A stretch of 64,000 nucleotides of DNA from Phocoena phocoena (Eukaryota; Chordata; Mammalia; Artiodactyla; Phocoenidae). The DNA is taken from positions 117,185,680-117,249,679 of the forward strand of contig NC_089240.1 in NCBI RefSeq assembly GCF_963924675.1, given 5' to 3'. The notes under the pieces were generated by a model that ran no database searches, was not told where the DNA came from, and saw only the letters and a list, made by a program, of their open reading frames with translations. Positions 9,626-20,250 of the stretch are shown piece after piece. Every line of letters starts with the position of its first letter. The stretch's first letter is position 1. The position numbers and the translations under genes were made by a program.

Positions 9626-10144
9626 CATGGCAGTGCCCTGATACCCCCTCCACTGACTCTTCAGGACAAGCCTCAACTGAGCCCCTAAGGATGGGGTCTG
9701 CCTTCACTAGGCTTCCTTCCTCCAGCCAGAAAATCCAGAGTCACAGATAATCCAGATGCCCTGAAGTCCAGCAGAGGACAGAGAGAGCCCACTCAGAAGC
9801 ACAGGCTGACCATCCTTTCATCTCTGAAGGCTCTCCTGCCCAGGCCGGGAGTCAGAGGCTTGGAAATATTTCTGCAAGTTGGAGTGGGTGTAGGAAGAAC
9901 TCAGGGATCACCCTGTATGGCTCCCTGAGAAATCAGTAGGATCTGAGGCAATTCTCATAGAAAATCCGTACCTTCAATAATGGTTCCTGAAATGTACTTG
10001 CCTGAGCCCTGGACCGCAGAAGAGCCAGCTTGCATGTCCCTTGCACCCCTCTTGTTATCTTAGTCTCTAACTACCTTAATCTCATCCTGTCACATCTTTT
10101 AGTTAATGTTGTTGTATCCATATTGGGAAGAAAAAAACAAGGCA
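9626..10144. other. No recognised feature (about 520 bp)
   Basis: Unique-looking sequence. I see no repeat family, exon signal or simple repeat. Confidence 0.4.
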
Positions 10145-10385
10145 AACTTCTGGAGTGACACACAGATGAATTAGAATCCGACTCTTCCACCCATTGGCAA
10201 TGTGGCATCATTGGATCCCCCCTGGACCTCCATTTCCTCATCTGTTAAATAAGGGCTAATGATGCTTGCTTTGATGGGCAGCTATGGGCACTGCATGAGG
10301 AAATGTATTTAAAACGGTTTGGGAAATGTAAAAATGGAGTAGGTAGCCTAGTACCTGACATACAGAAAGTGTTCAAAAAATGTAG
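10145..10385 (+). mobile_element. MIR SINE
   Basis: Forward MIR order with GAATTAGAATCCGACTCTTC, GGACCTCCATTTCCTCATCT GTTAAATAAGGGCTAATGAT, and CCTAGTACCTGACATACAGA AAGTG. It is diverged but complete in outline. Confidence 0.8.
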
Positions 10386-11444
10386 AGTTGTGATGAAATG
10401 TGAGTTAGGGAGCTCTCCAGAGATGGGTAACTGGGCTGTTGAAAAGTCATACAAGAGCCCAGATGAATCCTCTCCTCAAAGGCAGCCAGTGGCTTTCTCT
10501 CAACACCCCCCAGCATGCTATTTATTATCCCTTCTAACTTTGTTGAACCCACGGTTGAGGCTGGCTAATCTATAACAACTGTCTCTAATGGTAATCTACA
10601 GTTTGGCTAATCTAATGTTTTAATATTAAGTATATAATGGACTGAAATAGAATTTCTCAAATTTATTCAGAGTAAACACAGCTTTGCAAATTAGCCACTT
10701 TTGCCCCTTCCAGATGGTGGTTAGAAATGCCGGCCAAATGCAAGCATTTATCAGGGTCATTTATTTAGGGGCCAATTTGAGTTCAAAACCCTGCTCTCTT
10801 TACTTGTGTGCAAATAAACAGAAATAGACTTTGAGAATTTGAAAGCAAAATTTTTACACTGGCTGGTATATAAACAATCAATACCCAAATTGTTCTCAGT
10901 GTTCACCATCTTTGCTAGCATTTTAGGATGTAAAATGAGGTTGATAAATCCTACCCATAATGAGCACCAAAGTCAAGGCTTCCTGCACCAAGATGATGGG
11001 CAGTTCACTTAAGTGCTTCCATCTGGAGCTTGAAATACTTTGATATCCTCATCAATAGGTGAAAGCAACTTTAAAGCCATGATAAAGTATGAGGCTTTGC
11101 CATACTCTAATCCAAAAGATTTACCATGAAATTTAGGGCCATTCCAACTGAGTCGCTAGCTAAGCATAGCTGAATAACTCAAGGAACAATACAAGCCTAA
11201 AAGATTGGTTCAGTTTCCTGATGACTAACAAACATCAAATTTTACTTTCCAAGGTAGAGGCATGGAATAAACCTATCTCAAGTTGCCAACAACTGGAAAT
11301 ACCAAAGCAGATCCAGCCTGAGCTGTGAACATTTAGAGTCTCCCACACACAGCCAAGTTGGCTCTTTGGATGACGCTAAAGAGTGAATAAACCCAGTGAA
11401 TAAACATACATTCCCAGCCCCTCCTATATCAAAGGATAAATACT
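10386..11444. other. Unique stretch, candidate conserved noncoding DNA
   Basis: About 1 kb between a MIR and an L2 with no recognisable repeat, no simple sequence and no long frame. The composition from about 10640 to 11330 is mid-AT and information-rich (for example GCAAATTAGCCACTTTTGCC and CATTTATCAGGGTCATTTAT). That is the texture of conserved noncoding elements in gene deserts. The call is an inference from absence of repeats and cannot be proved from one genome. Confidence 0.35.
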
Positions 11445-11640
11445 ATTTATTTATTCAATAAATATTTCTTGAGCACCTATTGTGTTCACTGAGATAGAAA
11501 CTGGTAGAAGACACTTCTCTCAGAGGGATTACATTTTTGTGGGTGAGACACCAAACAAACAAGTAAATGGATGATCAGATATTATGATAAATGGCAAAAC
11601 AGAAAAACTGGGGAGCTATCATAGAGAATAATGGATTTGG
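11445..11640 (-). mobile_element. L2 3' end
   Basis: The plus strand reads TATTCAATAAATATTTCTTG AGCACCTATTGTG, then GGGATTACATTTTTGTGGGT GAGACACC and AACAAACAAGTAAATGGATG. This is the complement of the L2 3' terminus and its upstream region, one of the better preserved L2 copies here. Confidence 0.85.
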
Positions 11641-11659
11641 GGGAAAGACACAGCCCTTT

Positions 11660-12245
11660 CTACCTTTTTTTTATGCTTAATATGGTTTGTGAATATTTTC
11701 TCCAAGCATTTGGCTTGCCTATTCATTTTCTTAATGGTACCTTTTGATAAACAGAAGTTCTTTATTCTCAGCAAGTCTAGTTGACCAAGGTATTTGCTTA
11801 TATATTTATTTCTTGCTGTGTCCTGCCTACAAAAAACACTGGTGACCCCCTGACTGCAAAGATATTCACTTATGTTTCCTTCTAGAAGCTTTGTAATTTA
11901 AGCATAATATTTATATTTATGAGCCATCTTGAATTATGTTCTGTGCATAGTGTGAGGTAGGGGTTAACAGTATATTTTTAATATGGTTATTCAGTTATTC
12001 TAGTACCATTCCTTGAAAAGACTTCATTTTTGCAAGTGAACTACTTGGGCAGACTGTCAAAAATCAACTGAATTTAGAAATTTAGGTTTAATTCTAGAAT
12101 CCCCACTCTGTTGCATCGATCTACTTTTCTATCTGTATGCTAGTACCACACTGTCTTAATTACTGAAAATTTATAGTAATATTTGAATTCATATATATAA
12201 GCTTATTAACTTTGTCCTTTGTTTTCAAGATTTGGCTATTTTATA
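11660..12245 (-). mobile_element. Old L1 ORF2, 3'-side part of a split element
   Basis: Reverse orientation ORF2, between the region after the reverse transcriptase and near the C-terminus. The plus strand contains TTTTCTCCAAGCATTTGGCT, CATCTTGAATTATGTTCTGT, GGTAGGGGTTAACAG and CTAGTACCACACTGTCTTAA. It stops at TTTGGCTATT (about 12240), where a plus-strand L1 has been inserted, and resumes at about 14850. Confidence 0.8.
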
Positions 12246-12810
12246 CCTCAACACAATAAAGGTCATATATGAAAAGCCCACAGCTAACATCATAATCTAT
12301 TGGGAAAATGTGAAAGCCTTCCCTCTAAGATCCAGCACAAGGCAAGGGTGCCCACACTTGTCACTTCTATTCAAAATAGTACTGGAAGTCCTAGCCAGAG
12401 CAATTAGACAAGAAAAAGAAATAAAGGCATCCAAATAGGAAAAGAGAAGTAAAATTATCTCTGTTTGAAGAAAACCCTAAACACTCAACAAAAATTCTAC
12501 TAGAACTAAAATGAATTCAGTAAAGTTGTAGGATACAAAATCAACATACAAAAAACAGTGGCATTTTTACACAGAAACAATGAACTATCTAAAAAGAAAT
12601 TTAAGAAAAGAATCTCATTCACAATAGCAACAAAAAGAATAAAATACTTAGGTATAAACTTAAAGAGTTGAAAGACTTGTACACCAAAAATTATAAAACA
12701 TCAATGAAGGAAATTAAAGGAGACACAGATAAATGGAAAGACAGCTTGTGTCCATACTACCCAAAGAGATCTATGAATTCAGTACAAACCCTATCAAAAT
12801 TCCAATGGCA

Positions 12811-12999
12811 GGCTTCCCTGGTGGTGCAGTGGTTGAGAATCCACCTGCCAACACAGGGGACACGGGTTCATGCCCCGGTCCGGGAAGATCCCACATGCCG
12901 TGGAGTGGCTAGGCCCGCAAGCCATGGCCACCGAGCCTGTGCGTCCGGAGCCTGTGCTCCGCAACAGGAGAGGCCACAACAGTGAGAGGCCCGCGTACC

Positions 13000-13028
<29 letters not shown>
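12811..13028 (+). mobile_element. CHR-type tRNA SINE with perfect duplication
   Basis: Opens GGCTTCCCTGGTGGTGCAGT and ends GAGAGGCCCGCGTACCGC plus a pure A tail of about 27-30 bases. The 15-bp direct repeat AAAATTCCAATGGCA is perfect at 12796-12810 and 13029-13043, which marks a clean L1-mediated insertion into L1 ORF2 sequence. The long pure A tail points to recent insertion. Confidence 0.97.
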
Positions 13029-13034
<6 letters not shown>

Positions 13035-14637
13035 CCAATGGCATTTTTCAGAGAAAAACAGTCCTAAAATTTATATGGAACTGCAAAAGACTCCAAATAG
13101 CCAAAGCAATCTTGAGCAAGAAGAACAAAGCTGGAGGCATCACAGTTCCTGATTTCAAAATATATTACAAAGTGACAGTAATCAAAATAGTATGATACTG
13201 GCACACTAAAGAGACACATAGACCAATGGAACAGAATAGAGAGCCCAGAAATAAATCCACACATTTACACTCAACTGATTTCAACAAGGGTGTCAAGAAC
13301 ACATAGTGGGAAGAGTCTCTTCAATACATGATTTTGGGAAAACTGGAAATTCACCTGCAGAATAAATTGGAACCATATCTCACACCATATACAAAAGTCA
13401 ATTCATAAATAATTAAAGATTTAAACATAAGACCTGAAACTGTAAAACTACAAGAAGAAAACATAAGGAAAAAGCTTCCTCACATTGAACTAGGCAATGA
13501 TTTTTTTTGGATATCACCTCAAAATACCAGGCAACAAAAGCGTAAATAGACAAGTGGGATTGCATCAAACTAAAAAGCTTTACCTCAGCAAAGGAAACAT
13601 TCAACAGAGTGAAGAGACAGCCTACATAATGAGAGAAAATGTTCGAAAACCATTATCAAGCAAAAAAGGGGCGAATATCCAAAATATGTAAGTAACTCAT
13701 AAAACTCAAGAGCAGAAAAATCAAATAACCTCATTAAAAAATGGGCAAGGGACCTGAACAGACAGTTTTCAAAAGAAGACACTGAAATGGCCAACACGTA
13801 CATGAAAAGTTGCTCAACATCACTAATCCTCAGGGAAATGCAAATCAAAACCACAATGAGATATCACCTCACACTTGCTAGAGTGGCTATTATCAAAAAG
13901 ACAAAAGACAACAAGTGTTGGTGAGGATGTGCAGAAAATGGAACACTTGTACACTGTTTGTGAGAATGTAAATTGGTACAGCTATTATGAAAATAGAATG
14001 GAGATTCCTCAAAAAATTAAAAATAAAAGTACCACATGATCCAGTAATCCCACTTCTGGGTATATATCCAAAGGAATTAAAATCTATATCTCTAAAACAA
14101 CTACAGTTCAATAAAAGTAAGCAAAAATAAAATAAAATCTATATTTCAAAGAGATATCTGCACTTCTTGTTCATTATAGCATTATTCACAATAGCCAAGA
14201 TATGGAAACGACCGAACTATCCACTGACAGATGAATGGAGAACGAAAATGTGGTATGCATATACCACAGAATATCATGTAGCCTAAAAAAAGAAGGAAAA
14301 CCTGCCATTCAGAACAACATGGATGAACCTGGAGGATATTATGCTAAGTGAAACAAGCCAGATACATAAAGACAAATATTGCATGGTCTCACTTATATGT
14401 GGAAGCTAAAATAGTCAAATTGATGGAAGCAGAGAGTAAAATGATAGTTGCCAGGAGTGTGTCTGTGTGTGTGTGGGAGGAGTGGGGAGATGTTGGTCAA
14501 CGAGTTCAAACTTTCAGTTATGCAAGAATAAATTATAGGGATCTAATGTACAGCAATATGAATATAGTCAACAATGTTGTATTGTACACTTGGAATTTGC
14601 TAAGAAGGAAGATCTTAAGTGTTCTTACCACTAAAGA

Positions 14638-14704
14638 GAGGAAAGAGAAAGAAAGAAAGGAAGGAAGAAAGGGAGGGAGAGAAGGAGGGAGGGAGGAAGG
14701 AAGA
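14638..14704. repeat. Purine-rich GGAA/GAAA tract in L1 3' UTR
   Basis: About 65 bases of nearly pure purine on the plus strand made of AAAG, GAAG and GGGA units. It lies where the L1MA 3' UTR usually carries a simple A/G-rich tract and has expanded there. Confidence 0.85.
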
Positions 14705-14849
14705 AGTAACTATGTGAGGTAATGTGTTAATTAACTTGATTTTGGCTATTATTTCAAAATGTATTATGTATATCAAAATATCGTCATACACCTTAAATAT
14801 ATATAATTTTTGTCAACTATACATCAGTAAAAATGGGGAAATCTGTAGA

Positions 14850-15755
14850 AACAGCTTGTCAATTTTTTCAAAAGAACCTTCCAGGATTTTATTTTATTAT
14901 ATGATCTAGCAATTAATTTGGGGAGAATGAACATCTTAATAATATTTAGTCTTTATCCAGCAATTTTTACACTCTTCAAAGTAGAGCTCACGTACATCTG
15001 TTATATTTTTCCTAAATTATGTTATAGTTTTGATGCTATTGTAAATAGAACTGTTTGCTTAAATTTTTTCCCAAATGTCTTGGGTCACTATAAATATATA
15101 CTACTCTTTTTGGAAATTGAGTCATGTCAACTTGGTAGACTCACTTATTTGTTTGAAGAATGATTTTGCAGATTCCTTAGAATTTTCTACATAAACAATC
15201 ATGTTGTATGCAAATACAGGTGCTTTTAAACTTTCCTTTCTAATATTTATGCCTTTATTTTACCTTATTGCACTTGCTAGGATTTCCAGAACAATGTTCA
15301 GTGGAAGCGGTGAGCCTGGGCATCTGTGCCTAATTCTAAATTTAGGGGAAAGTATTTGTATTTCATCAATAAATATCATGAGACCTGTAGCTTTTTCTGT
15401 TTCCAGTCTGCTGAGGTTTTGTTGTTGCTGTTTATCATGAACAGGTGTTGGATTTTGTCCAAATCTTCTTACTCTATTGACGTGATCATACTTTTCCCCC
15501 CTTTCCCTTTATTCTTTTGATATATTGCTGGTTTCGACTATATATTTTGTTAAGGATTTTTGCATCTATGTACACAAAGTATATTGATTTGCAGTTCTCT
15601 TCAAACCAATTACTTTGCAACATTTTGGCATCAAGGTTTTGCTGCTTCATAGAAAAATGTATGAAGTGTACCTCCTCCTCCATTTTATAAACAGGTTTGT
15701 GTATGACTAGTGGCGTTTCTTCTTTAAATATTCACCAGTGAAAATTCACCAGCAT
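14850..15755 (-). mobile_element. Old L1 ORF2, 5'-side part of the split element
   Basis: This is the continuation of the minus-strand L1 seen at 11660-12245: ACAGCTTGTCAATTTTTTCA, then AATTAATTTGGGGAGAATGA ACATCTTAATAATATT, then the reverse transcriptase region (complement of the block around GGATTTTTGCATCTATGTAC), ending at TTCTTCTTTAAATATTCACC AG. The two parts fit together across the inserted L1 apart from a few tens of bases lost at the junction. No frame is intact. Confidence 0.82.
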
Positions 15756-16560
15756 CATCGTCCAACTTGCTGCTCAAACTCAAAAGTTATTTGAGATACT
15801 TCACTGTCAGTGCAAAGTGATGCCTTCCAGCCCTTGAGGTCTGTGAAGAGGGAGCCAGAGGCCCAGAGTATGTGTTTTAAAAGCTGTTCCTTCTGTTTTA
15901 AACAGCTGCTTGTCAACGCCTTCCTAAGATATAGAGCAGGATGTAAAAATAAAAATAAGGGCATAAACAGATCGGTTTTATGATGAAAATGTTGCTGTGG
16001 AGTAGTGATTTAACAGAGATCTCTCATCAGTGTCAAAAAAACCCAAACATTTTCAAAATTACATTAGCCCAAGGTAACCTAAGTGTGACCCACTACCTTT
16101 GCTGTTTACACAGATTCCGTTGTTTGCGCAGTCTTGCCTCTGTTATGTGGCTGAGGCTTACATTTAGCTCAAAAGGTCTCAGAGAATTTATACATCAATT
16201 AATTGTACCACAGACTTGTTCCCTAGCTGTTCCTCATTTAGTCAGAATGGATCAGGCTTTTCAGGAGTTCTGACACACCCATACTTAGGCGCAGCTGATT
16301 TATTACAATCTGCCCATCAGTTCCTCTCTTCCCTGCTGGTGGGCTGTAGGAAATATTAGACACCAACTATTGCCAACATTCTTGATATTTACAAGCGAGC
16401 ATTTAGGAGGATATAAACTCCTAAATTATATATGCCAGTTTTCATGAACAGATTTAAATTGTGATCAGTGATCAGAGTGATCAGGATTAAATGGCAAAAT
16501 GCTAGCACAAAGAATTATTTCTTCCATACAGTTCGACATCAAAATACAGTGCCGTCAGGA
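15756..16560. other. Unique stretch, candidate conserved noncoding DNA
   Basis: About 800 bp with no repeat. It contains several short motif-like runs (GATTTAACAGAGATCTCTCA, TCAATTAATTGTACC, TTGTGATCAGTGATCAGAGTG) and no long frame with coding texture. It sits between two L1-rich blocks and has escaped insertions. The call is inference only. Confidence 0.35.
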
Positions 16561-16563
16561 ATC

Positions 16564-16580
16564 TTTTTTTTTTTTTTTTT
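16564..16580. repeat. Poly(T) run
   Basis: A 17-base T run with no recognisable retroelement attached on either side. Confidence 0.8.
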
Positions 16581-16920
16581 AACTACCATCAAGCTGATAC
16601 CAGAACTCATCCCACTCCCTTGTGATAGCTTCCTCTGCAGTTGGCTCTGGCCCGGAGTCTAGGGGTTCAGGAATATCAGAGCAATGGCAATCATTTCTTG
16701 ATGAAAGCTTCCTCCTCCAACAAAACTAGCAAATGTGTTTTCCCCCTGTGAGATTTTCCCCACAGATTCTCTGTAATAATTATGACAGCACTGAATATAT
16801 AAATTCATATTTAAAAACACTGAAGTTTATATTTCATGTAAGATATTCTTATTTCTACGTATTTTTTAGTATAAATTAACACAAGCAATATAGGCACAGG
16901 GTTAAAAGAAAAATAAAGGA
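16581..16920. other. No recognised feature (340 bp)
   Basis: AT-rich and unique-looking. There is no repeat signature before the short L1 that follows. Confidence 0.4.
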
Positions 16921-17010
16921 CCTTGTTGCTGATCCACTTGGCTGTACAGCAAAGACTGGTACAACATTGTAAATCAACTGTACTTCAATTAAAAACAAAT
17001 AAATAAAGTA
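16921..17010 (+). mobile_element. Very short L1 3' end
   Basis: GGCTGTACAGCAAAGACTGG followed by ACAACATTGTAAATCAACTG TACTTCAATTAAAAAC is the terminal ~80 bp of an artiodactyl-type L1 with its A-rich tail. The older AAATCAACT variant of the terminus is used, as in the 33226 copy, rather than the cetacean AAAGCAATT variant at 22290 and 55447. A possible short duplication AAATAAAG flanks it but is low complexity. Confidence 0.8.
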
Positions 17011-17044
17011 CCACAAAAGGGCCTATTTTGAAAAGTGGGTCTCC

Positions 17045-17235
17045 TCCCATGCTAGACTTTCCAGTGGCCACTATTTCAACAATTTCCTATGTCCCCTTCC
17101 AGTACTTTTCAATGTTGATATACAAATATGTATAGATGCATCCTTTTAAATCATAAGTGGGAACACACCACACAAGCTATCCTGGACCTTGTTTCTTTTC
17201 ACTGAATAACACCCTGGCAAGAGCTCCATCATCAC
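17045..17235 (-). mobile_element. Old LINE-like fragment, family uncertain
   Basis: Blocks such as GTCCCCTTCCAGTACTTTTC, ACAAATATGTATAGATGCAT and GACCTTGTTTCTTTTCACTG resemble a dispersed old mammalian repeat probably of L1M origin. No subfamily is given. Confidence 0.4.
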
Positions 17236-17713
17236 CTAAGTCCAATTTCCTCATCTCTTCTCTAGATTTCTGCTGTAGTACGTTTAATTGAAATTCTTAT
17301 CGAGATAACTGAAGATTCCAGGCAGTTGTAAGAAATACAGAGAGATTGCTTGCTCACCTTGCTCAGTTTACCCAAACGGCAACATGTTACAAAACTATAA
17401 ACCAGGCTACTGACAGTAATATAATCCACCAATCTTATTCCGATTTCCCCGGTTTTAATGGTTCCCATTTGTGTGTATGTGTGTGTACGTGTTGCATTTA
17501 GGGCTACACTTCTTTTTTCTTTCTGTGTAAGTTTGTGCATCCATCACAAAAGTCAAAATACTGAATAGTTCCAAGGACACAAAGGTCCCTCCTGTTGCCA
17601 TTTTATAAACACACCCACTTCCCTCCTGCTGCCCGCTCTCCTGTCCCTAATTCCTGGTAACCATTAATCTAGCCTTCATTTCTAAAATTTTGTCCTTTCA
17701 AAAATGCTATAGA

Positions 17714-18021
17714 GGGACTTCCCTGGTGGCACAGTGGTTAAGAATCCGCCTGCCAATGCAGAGGACATGGGTTCGATCCCTGGTCTGGGAAGATCCCACA
17801 TGCTGTGGAGCAACTAAGCCCGTGCGCCACAACTACTGAGCCTGCGTGCCACAACTACTGAAGCCCAGGCGCCTAGAGCCCGTGCTCCACAACAAGAGAA
17901 GCCACCACAATGAGAAGCCCATGCATCACAACAAAGAGTAGACCCCGCTCACCGCAACTAGAGAAAGCTCGCACACAGCAACAAAGACCCAATGCAGCCA
18001 AAAATGGATAAACAAATTTTT
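17714..18021 (+). mobile_element. tRNA SINE, long form (Bov-tA2/CHR-like)
   Basis: Opens GGGACTTCCCTGGTGGCACA, with GGGTTCGATCCCTGGTCTGG in the B-box region. It carries the extended body with repeated CACAACTACTGAGCC units and the ending GCAACAAAGACCCAATGCAG CC. It is flanked by a perfect 14-bp duplication AAAAATGCTATAGA (17700-17713 and 18022-18035). Confidence 0.95.
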
Positions 18022-18355
18022 AAAAATGCTATAGAAATGGAATCATGCATTTTAACTTTTGGGGATTGGCTTTTTTTCCACTCAGTGTAATTTCCTAGGG
18101 GTTTATCCACGTTGTGTGTTTCAGTAGTTCATTCCTTTTAACTGTTGAGTAGTAGCCCATGGTATGGATATGCCACAGTATCTTTAACCATCACTTGTTG
18201 AAGGACATCTGAGCTGTTCCCAGTTTTTGCCTATTAAGAATAAAGATGCTATGAACATGTGTGTACAGGTTTTTGTGTGAACATAAATTTCCAGTTCTCT
18301 GGGATAAATGATCAAGGGTGCCCTTGGTGGGTTATATGATAATTGCATGTTTACT

Positions 18356-18558
18356 TTTTTTTTTTTGCGGTACACGGGCCTCTCACTGCTGTGGCCTCTC
18401 CTGTTGCGGAGCACAGGCTCCGGACGCGCAGGCTCAGCAGCCATGGCTCACGGGCCCAGCTGCTCCGCGCCATGTGGGATCCTCCCGGACGGGGGCACAA
18501 ACCCATGTCCCCTGCATCGGCAGGTGGACTCTCAACCACTGTGCCACCAGGGAAGTCC
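18356..18558 (-). mobile_element. CHR-type tRNA SINE
   Basis: Reverse copy. The plus strand starts with a T run and GCGGTACACGGGCCTCTCAC and ends CACTGTGCCACCAGGGAAGT CC. It is flanked by TGCATGTTTACT at 18344-18355 and 18559-18570. It lies inside the old L1 ORF2 and is little decayed. Confidence 0.96.
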
Positions 18559-19840
18559 TGCATGTTTACTTATGAAAGACTCTGCGAAACTAGTTTCCAA
18601 AGTGGTTGTACCATTTTGCATTCGCACACCAATGTAGGAGTGAGCCAGTTTCTCTGAATCCTCACCATCATTTGCTGTTATCGCTGTTTTTGATTTTAGC
18701 CATTCTGATAGATGTGTAGTGATGTTTCATTTTGGTTTTAATGTGTATTTCCCTGATGGCTAATGATATTGGACATCTTTTCATGTGCTTATTTGCTATC
18801 TGTATATCCACTTTGATGAAATGTCTCTCCATGACGTCTCTCGGTCATTTTATAATTGGAGTTTTTGTTTTTTTGTTTTACTGCTGAGTCTTGAGAGCTC
18901 TTTACATATTCCTGATACTAGTCCTTTGTCAGATATGTTGTTTGCAAATATTCTCTCCCAATCCATAGTTTATCCTCTTCACACAGAATTTCACAGAACA
19001 AAAGTTTTTAATTTTGATGAGGTTAAATTTTTATATTTTTCCTTTTATGGATCATGCTTTTGGTGTCAAGTCTAAGAACTCTTTGCCTAGCCCAAGTTCC
19101 TAAATATTGTCTCCTATGTTCTTTCTAAAGTTTTTATAGTTCTATGCTTTACATTTAGGTCTGTGATCCGTTTTGTGATGATTTTTGTATAAAGTATGAC
19201 GTTTAGTTGAAAGTTTTTTGTTGTTGCTGTTTTTTGCCTGTGGATGTCCAATTGCTCCAGCACTGCTCATTGAGAAGGCTATCCCTCCACTGAATTACTC
19301 TTGTACATTTGTTAAAAGCAACTGAGCAGATTTGTGAGGGTCTATTTCTGAATTCTTGATTCTATCCCGTTGACCAATGTGTTTAGCCCTCCACCCAGCA
19401 ATGTAACACTGTCTTGATTACTGTAGCTATAGAGTAAGCCTTATTACCAGGTAGAGCGATTCCTCCCACTTTATTCTTTGTCAATATTGTTTTATCTATC
19501 ATAGGGCCTTTCCCTTTCCATATGCTTGAAAAAAATGTGCATTCTGTTGTTGTTGGACAGAATCTTCTGTATATGTCAATTTGATCCTGATTGGTTTATA
19601 GCATTGCTCAAATCTTTTATATCTTTGTTGATTTTCTGTGAGGAAGTTCTATCTGTTGCTGAGAGTGGAGGTTTTAGAGTTCCCAACTATAATTGTGGAT
19701 TTGCCTATTTCTATTTTCAACTCCATCAGTTTTTGCTTCATATATTTTGAGACTCTGATTTTGGGTATACACACCTTTAGGATTGTAATATTTTCCTCAG
19801 TGATTGATCCTATTATATAATGTCCCTCTTTGTAGTGATT

Positions 19841-19980
19841 ATTTATTTATTTATTTAACTTATTTATTTTTGGCCATGCCACGCAGCTTGCACGATCTTA
19901 GTTCCCTGACCAGGGATCGAACCTGTGCTCCCTGCGGTGGAAAAGTGTAGTCCTAACCACTGGACTGCCACAGAATTCTC
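19841..19980 (-). mobile_element. tRNA SINE (short Bov-tA-like)
   Basis: Reverse copy of about 140 bp: ATTTATTTTTGGCCATGCCA at the left, GACCAGGGATCGAACCTGTG in the middle and CACTGGACTGCCACAGAATT CTC at the right. The flanks TGTAGTGATT (19831-19840) and TGTCGTGATT (19981-19990) are a 9/10 duplication. It is an older subfamily than the CHR copies. Confidence 0.9.
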
Positions 19981-20105
19981 TGTCGTGATTTTTTAAATTG
20001 GAAGACTATTTTATCAGATATTACTATAGCCACACCTGCTTTTTAAAGTTAATATTTGCAATTTACATCTTTTTCCATCCTTTTACTTTCAACTTATTTA
20101 TGCCA

Positions 20106-20250
20106 TTGAATTTACTTATGACATTCAAAAATAGTGTTGAGAAGGAATTTAAGCCACTAAACGCTTACATTAGAAATAAGCATAGGTCTCAAATCAAAAA
20201 AACCTAAGTTCCTACATCAAGAAACTAGAAAAGCATTAAAGTTTTGTAAG
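20106..20250 (+). mobile_element. Inverted L1 ORF2 piece inside the old L1
   Basis: A stretch of about 110-140 bp reads as forward ORF2 just after the endonuclease: GAATTTAAGCCACTAAACGC, AGGTCTCAAATCAA and CATCAAGAAACTAGAAAA. The minus-strand L1 resumes on both sides (20040-20105 and from about 20252). There is no A tail or TSD. The part of ORF2 it represents is missing from the parent element at its normal place, so this may be an inversion within the same L1. Confidence 0.6.

Larger units (their letters stand above)
12246..14845 (+). mobile_element. L1 (L1MA-like), ORF2 middle to 3' end, nested in another L1
   Basis: The sequence begins in the reverse transcriptase region (CACAATAAAGGTCATATATG, then CCCACAGCTAACATCAT, then GGCAAGGGTGCCCAC) and runs through the whole C-terminal half. 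Late landmarks are GATCCAGTAATCCCACTTCT and ATGAACCTGGAGGATATTAT GCTAAG. The L1MA-type 3' UTR follows. The catalytic YADD/FADD segment is not readable because of indels and all frames are broken. A CHR SINE sits in it at 12811-13028. The A-rich end near 14835 is followed directly by CAGCTTGTCAATTTTT, where the outer minus-strand L1 resumes. Confidence 0.88.
17265..20105 (-). mobile_element. Very old L1 (L1ME-like): 3' UTR and ORF2, with internal deletion
   Basis: Reverse orientation. The 3' UTR is at 17265-17700 (plus strand TCTTATTCCGATTTCCCCGG, CACCCACTTCCCTCC). ORF2 C-terminal sequence follows at 18036-19500 (CCTTTTAACTGTTGAGTAGT, CCAATTGCTCCAGCACTG, TGTCTTGATTACTGTAGCTA). At about 19500 the sequence jumps from the ORF2 C-terminal half straight to the endonuclease region (AATGTGCATTCTGTTGTTGT, GTCAGTTTTTGC-like), so the reverse transcriptase domain is deleted. 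Three SINEs are nested at 17714, 18356 and 19841. All frames are broken. Confidence 0.8.

Noticed and set aside
14348..14722. 124-codon plus-strand frame ending in a Lys/Glu/Gly-rich tail
   Set aside because: It lies in the L1MA-type 3' UTR, and the tail is the GGAA/GAAA simple repeat.
11660..14845. Twin-priming 5' inversion of a single L1
   Set aside because: The minus and plus parts cover overlapping ORF2 regions, and the minus part resumes beyond the plus element. Nesting explains the layout better.
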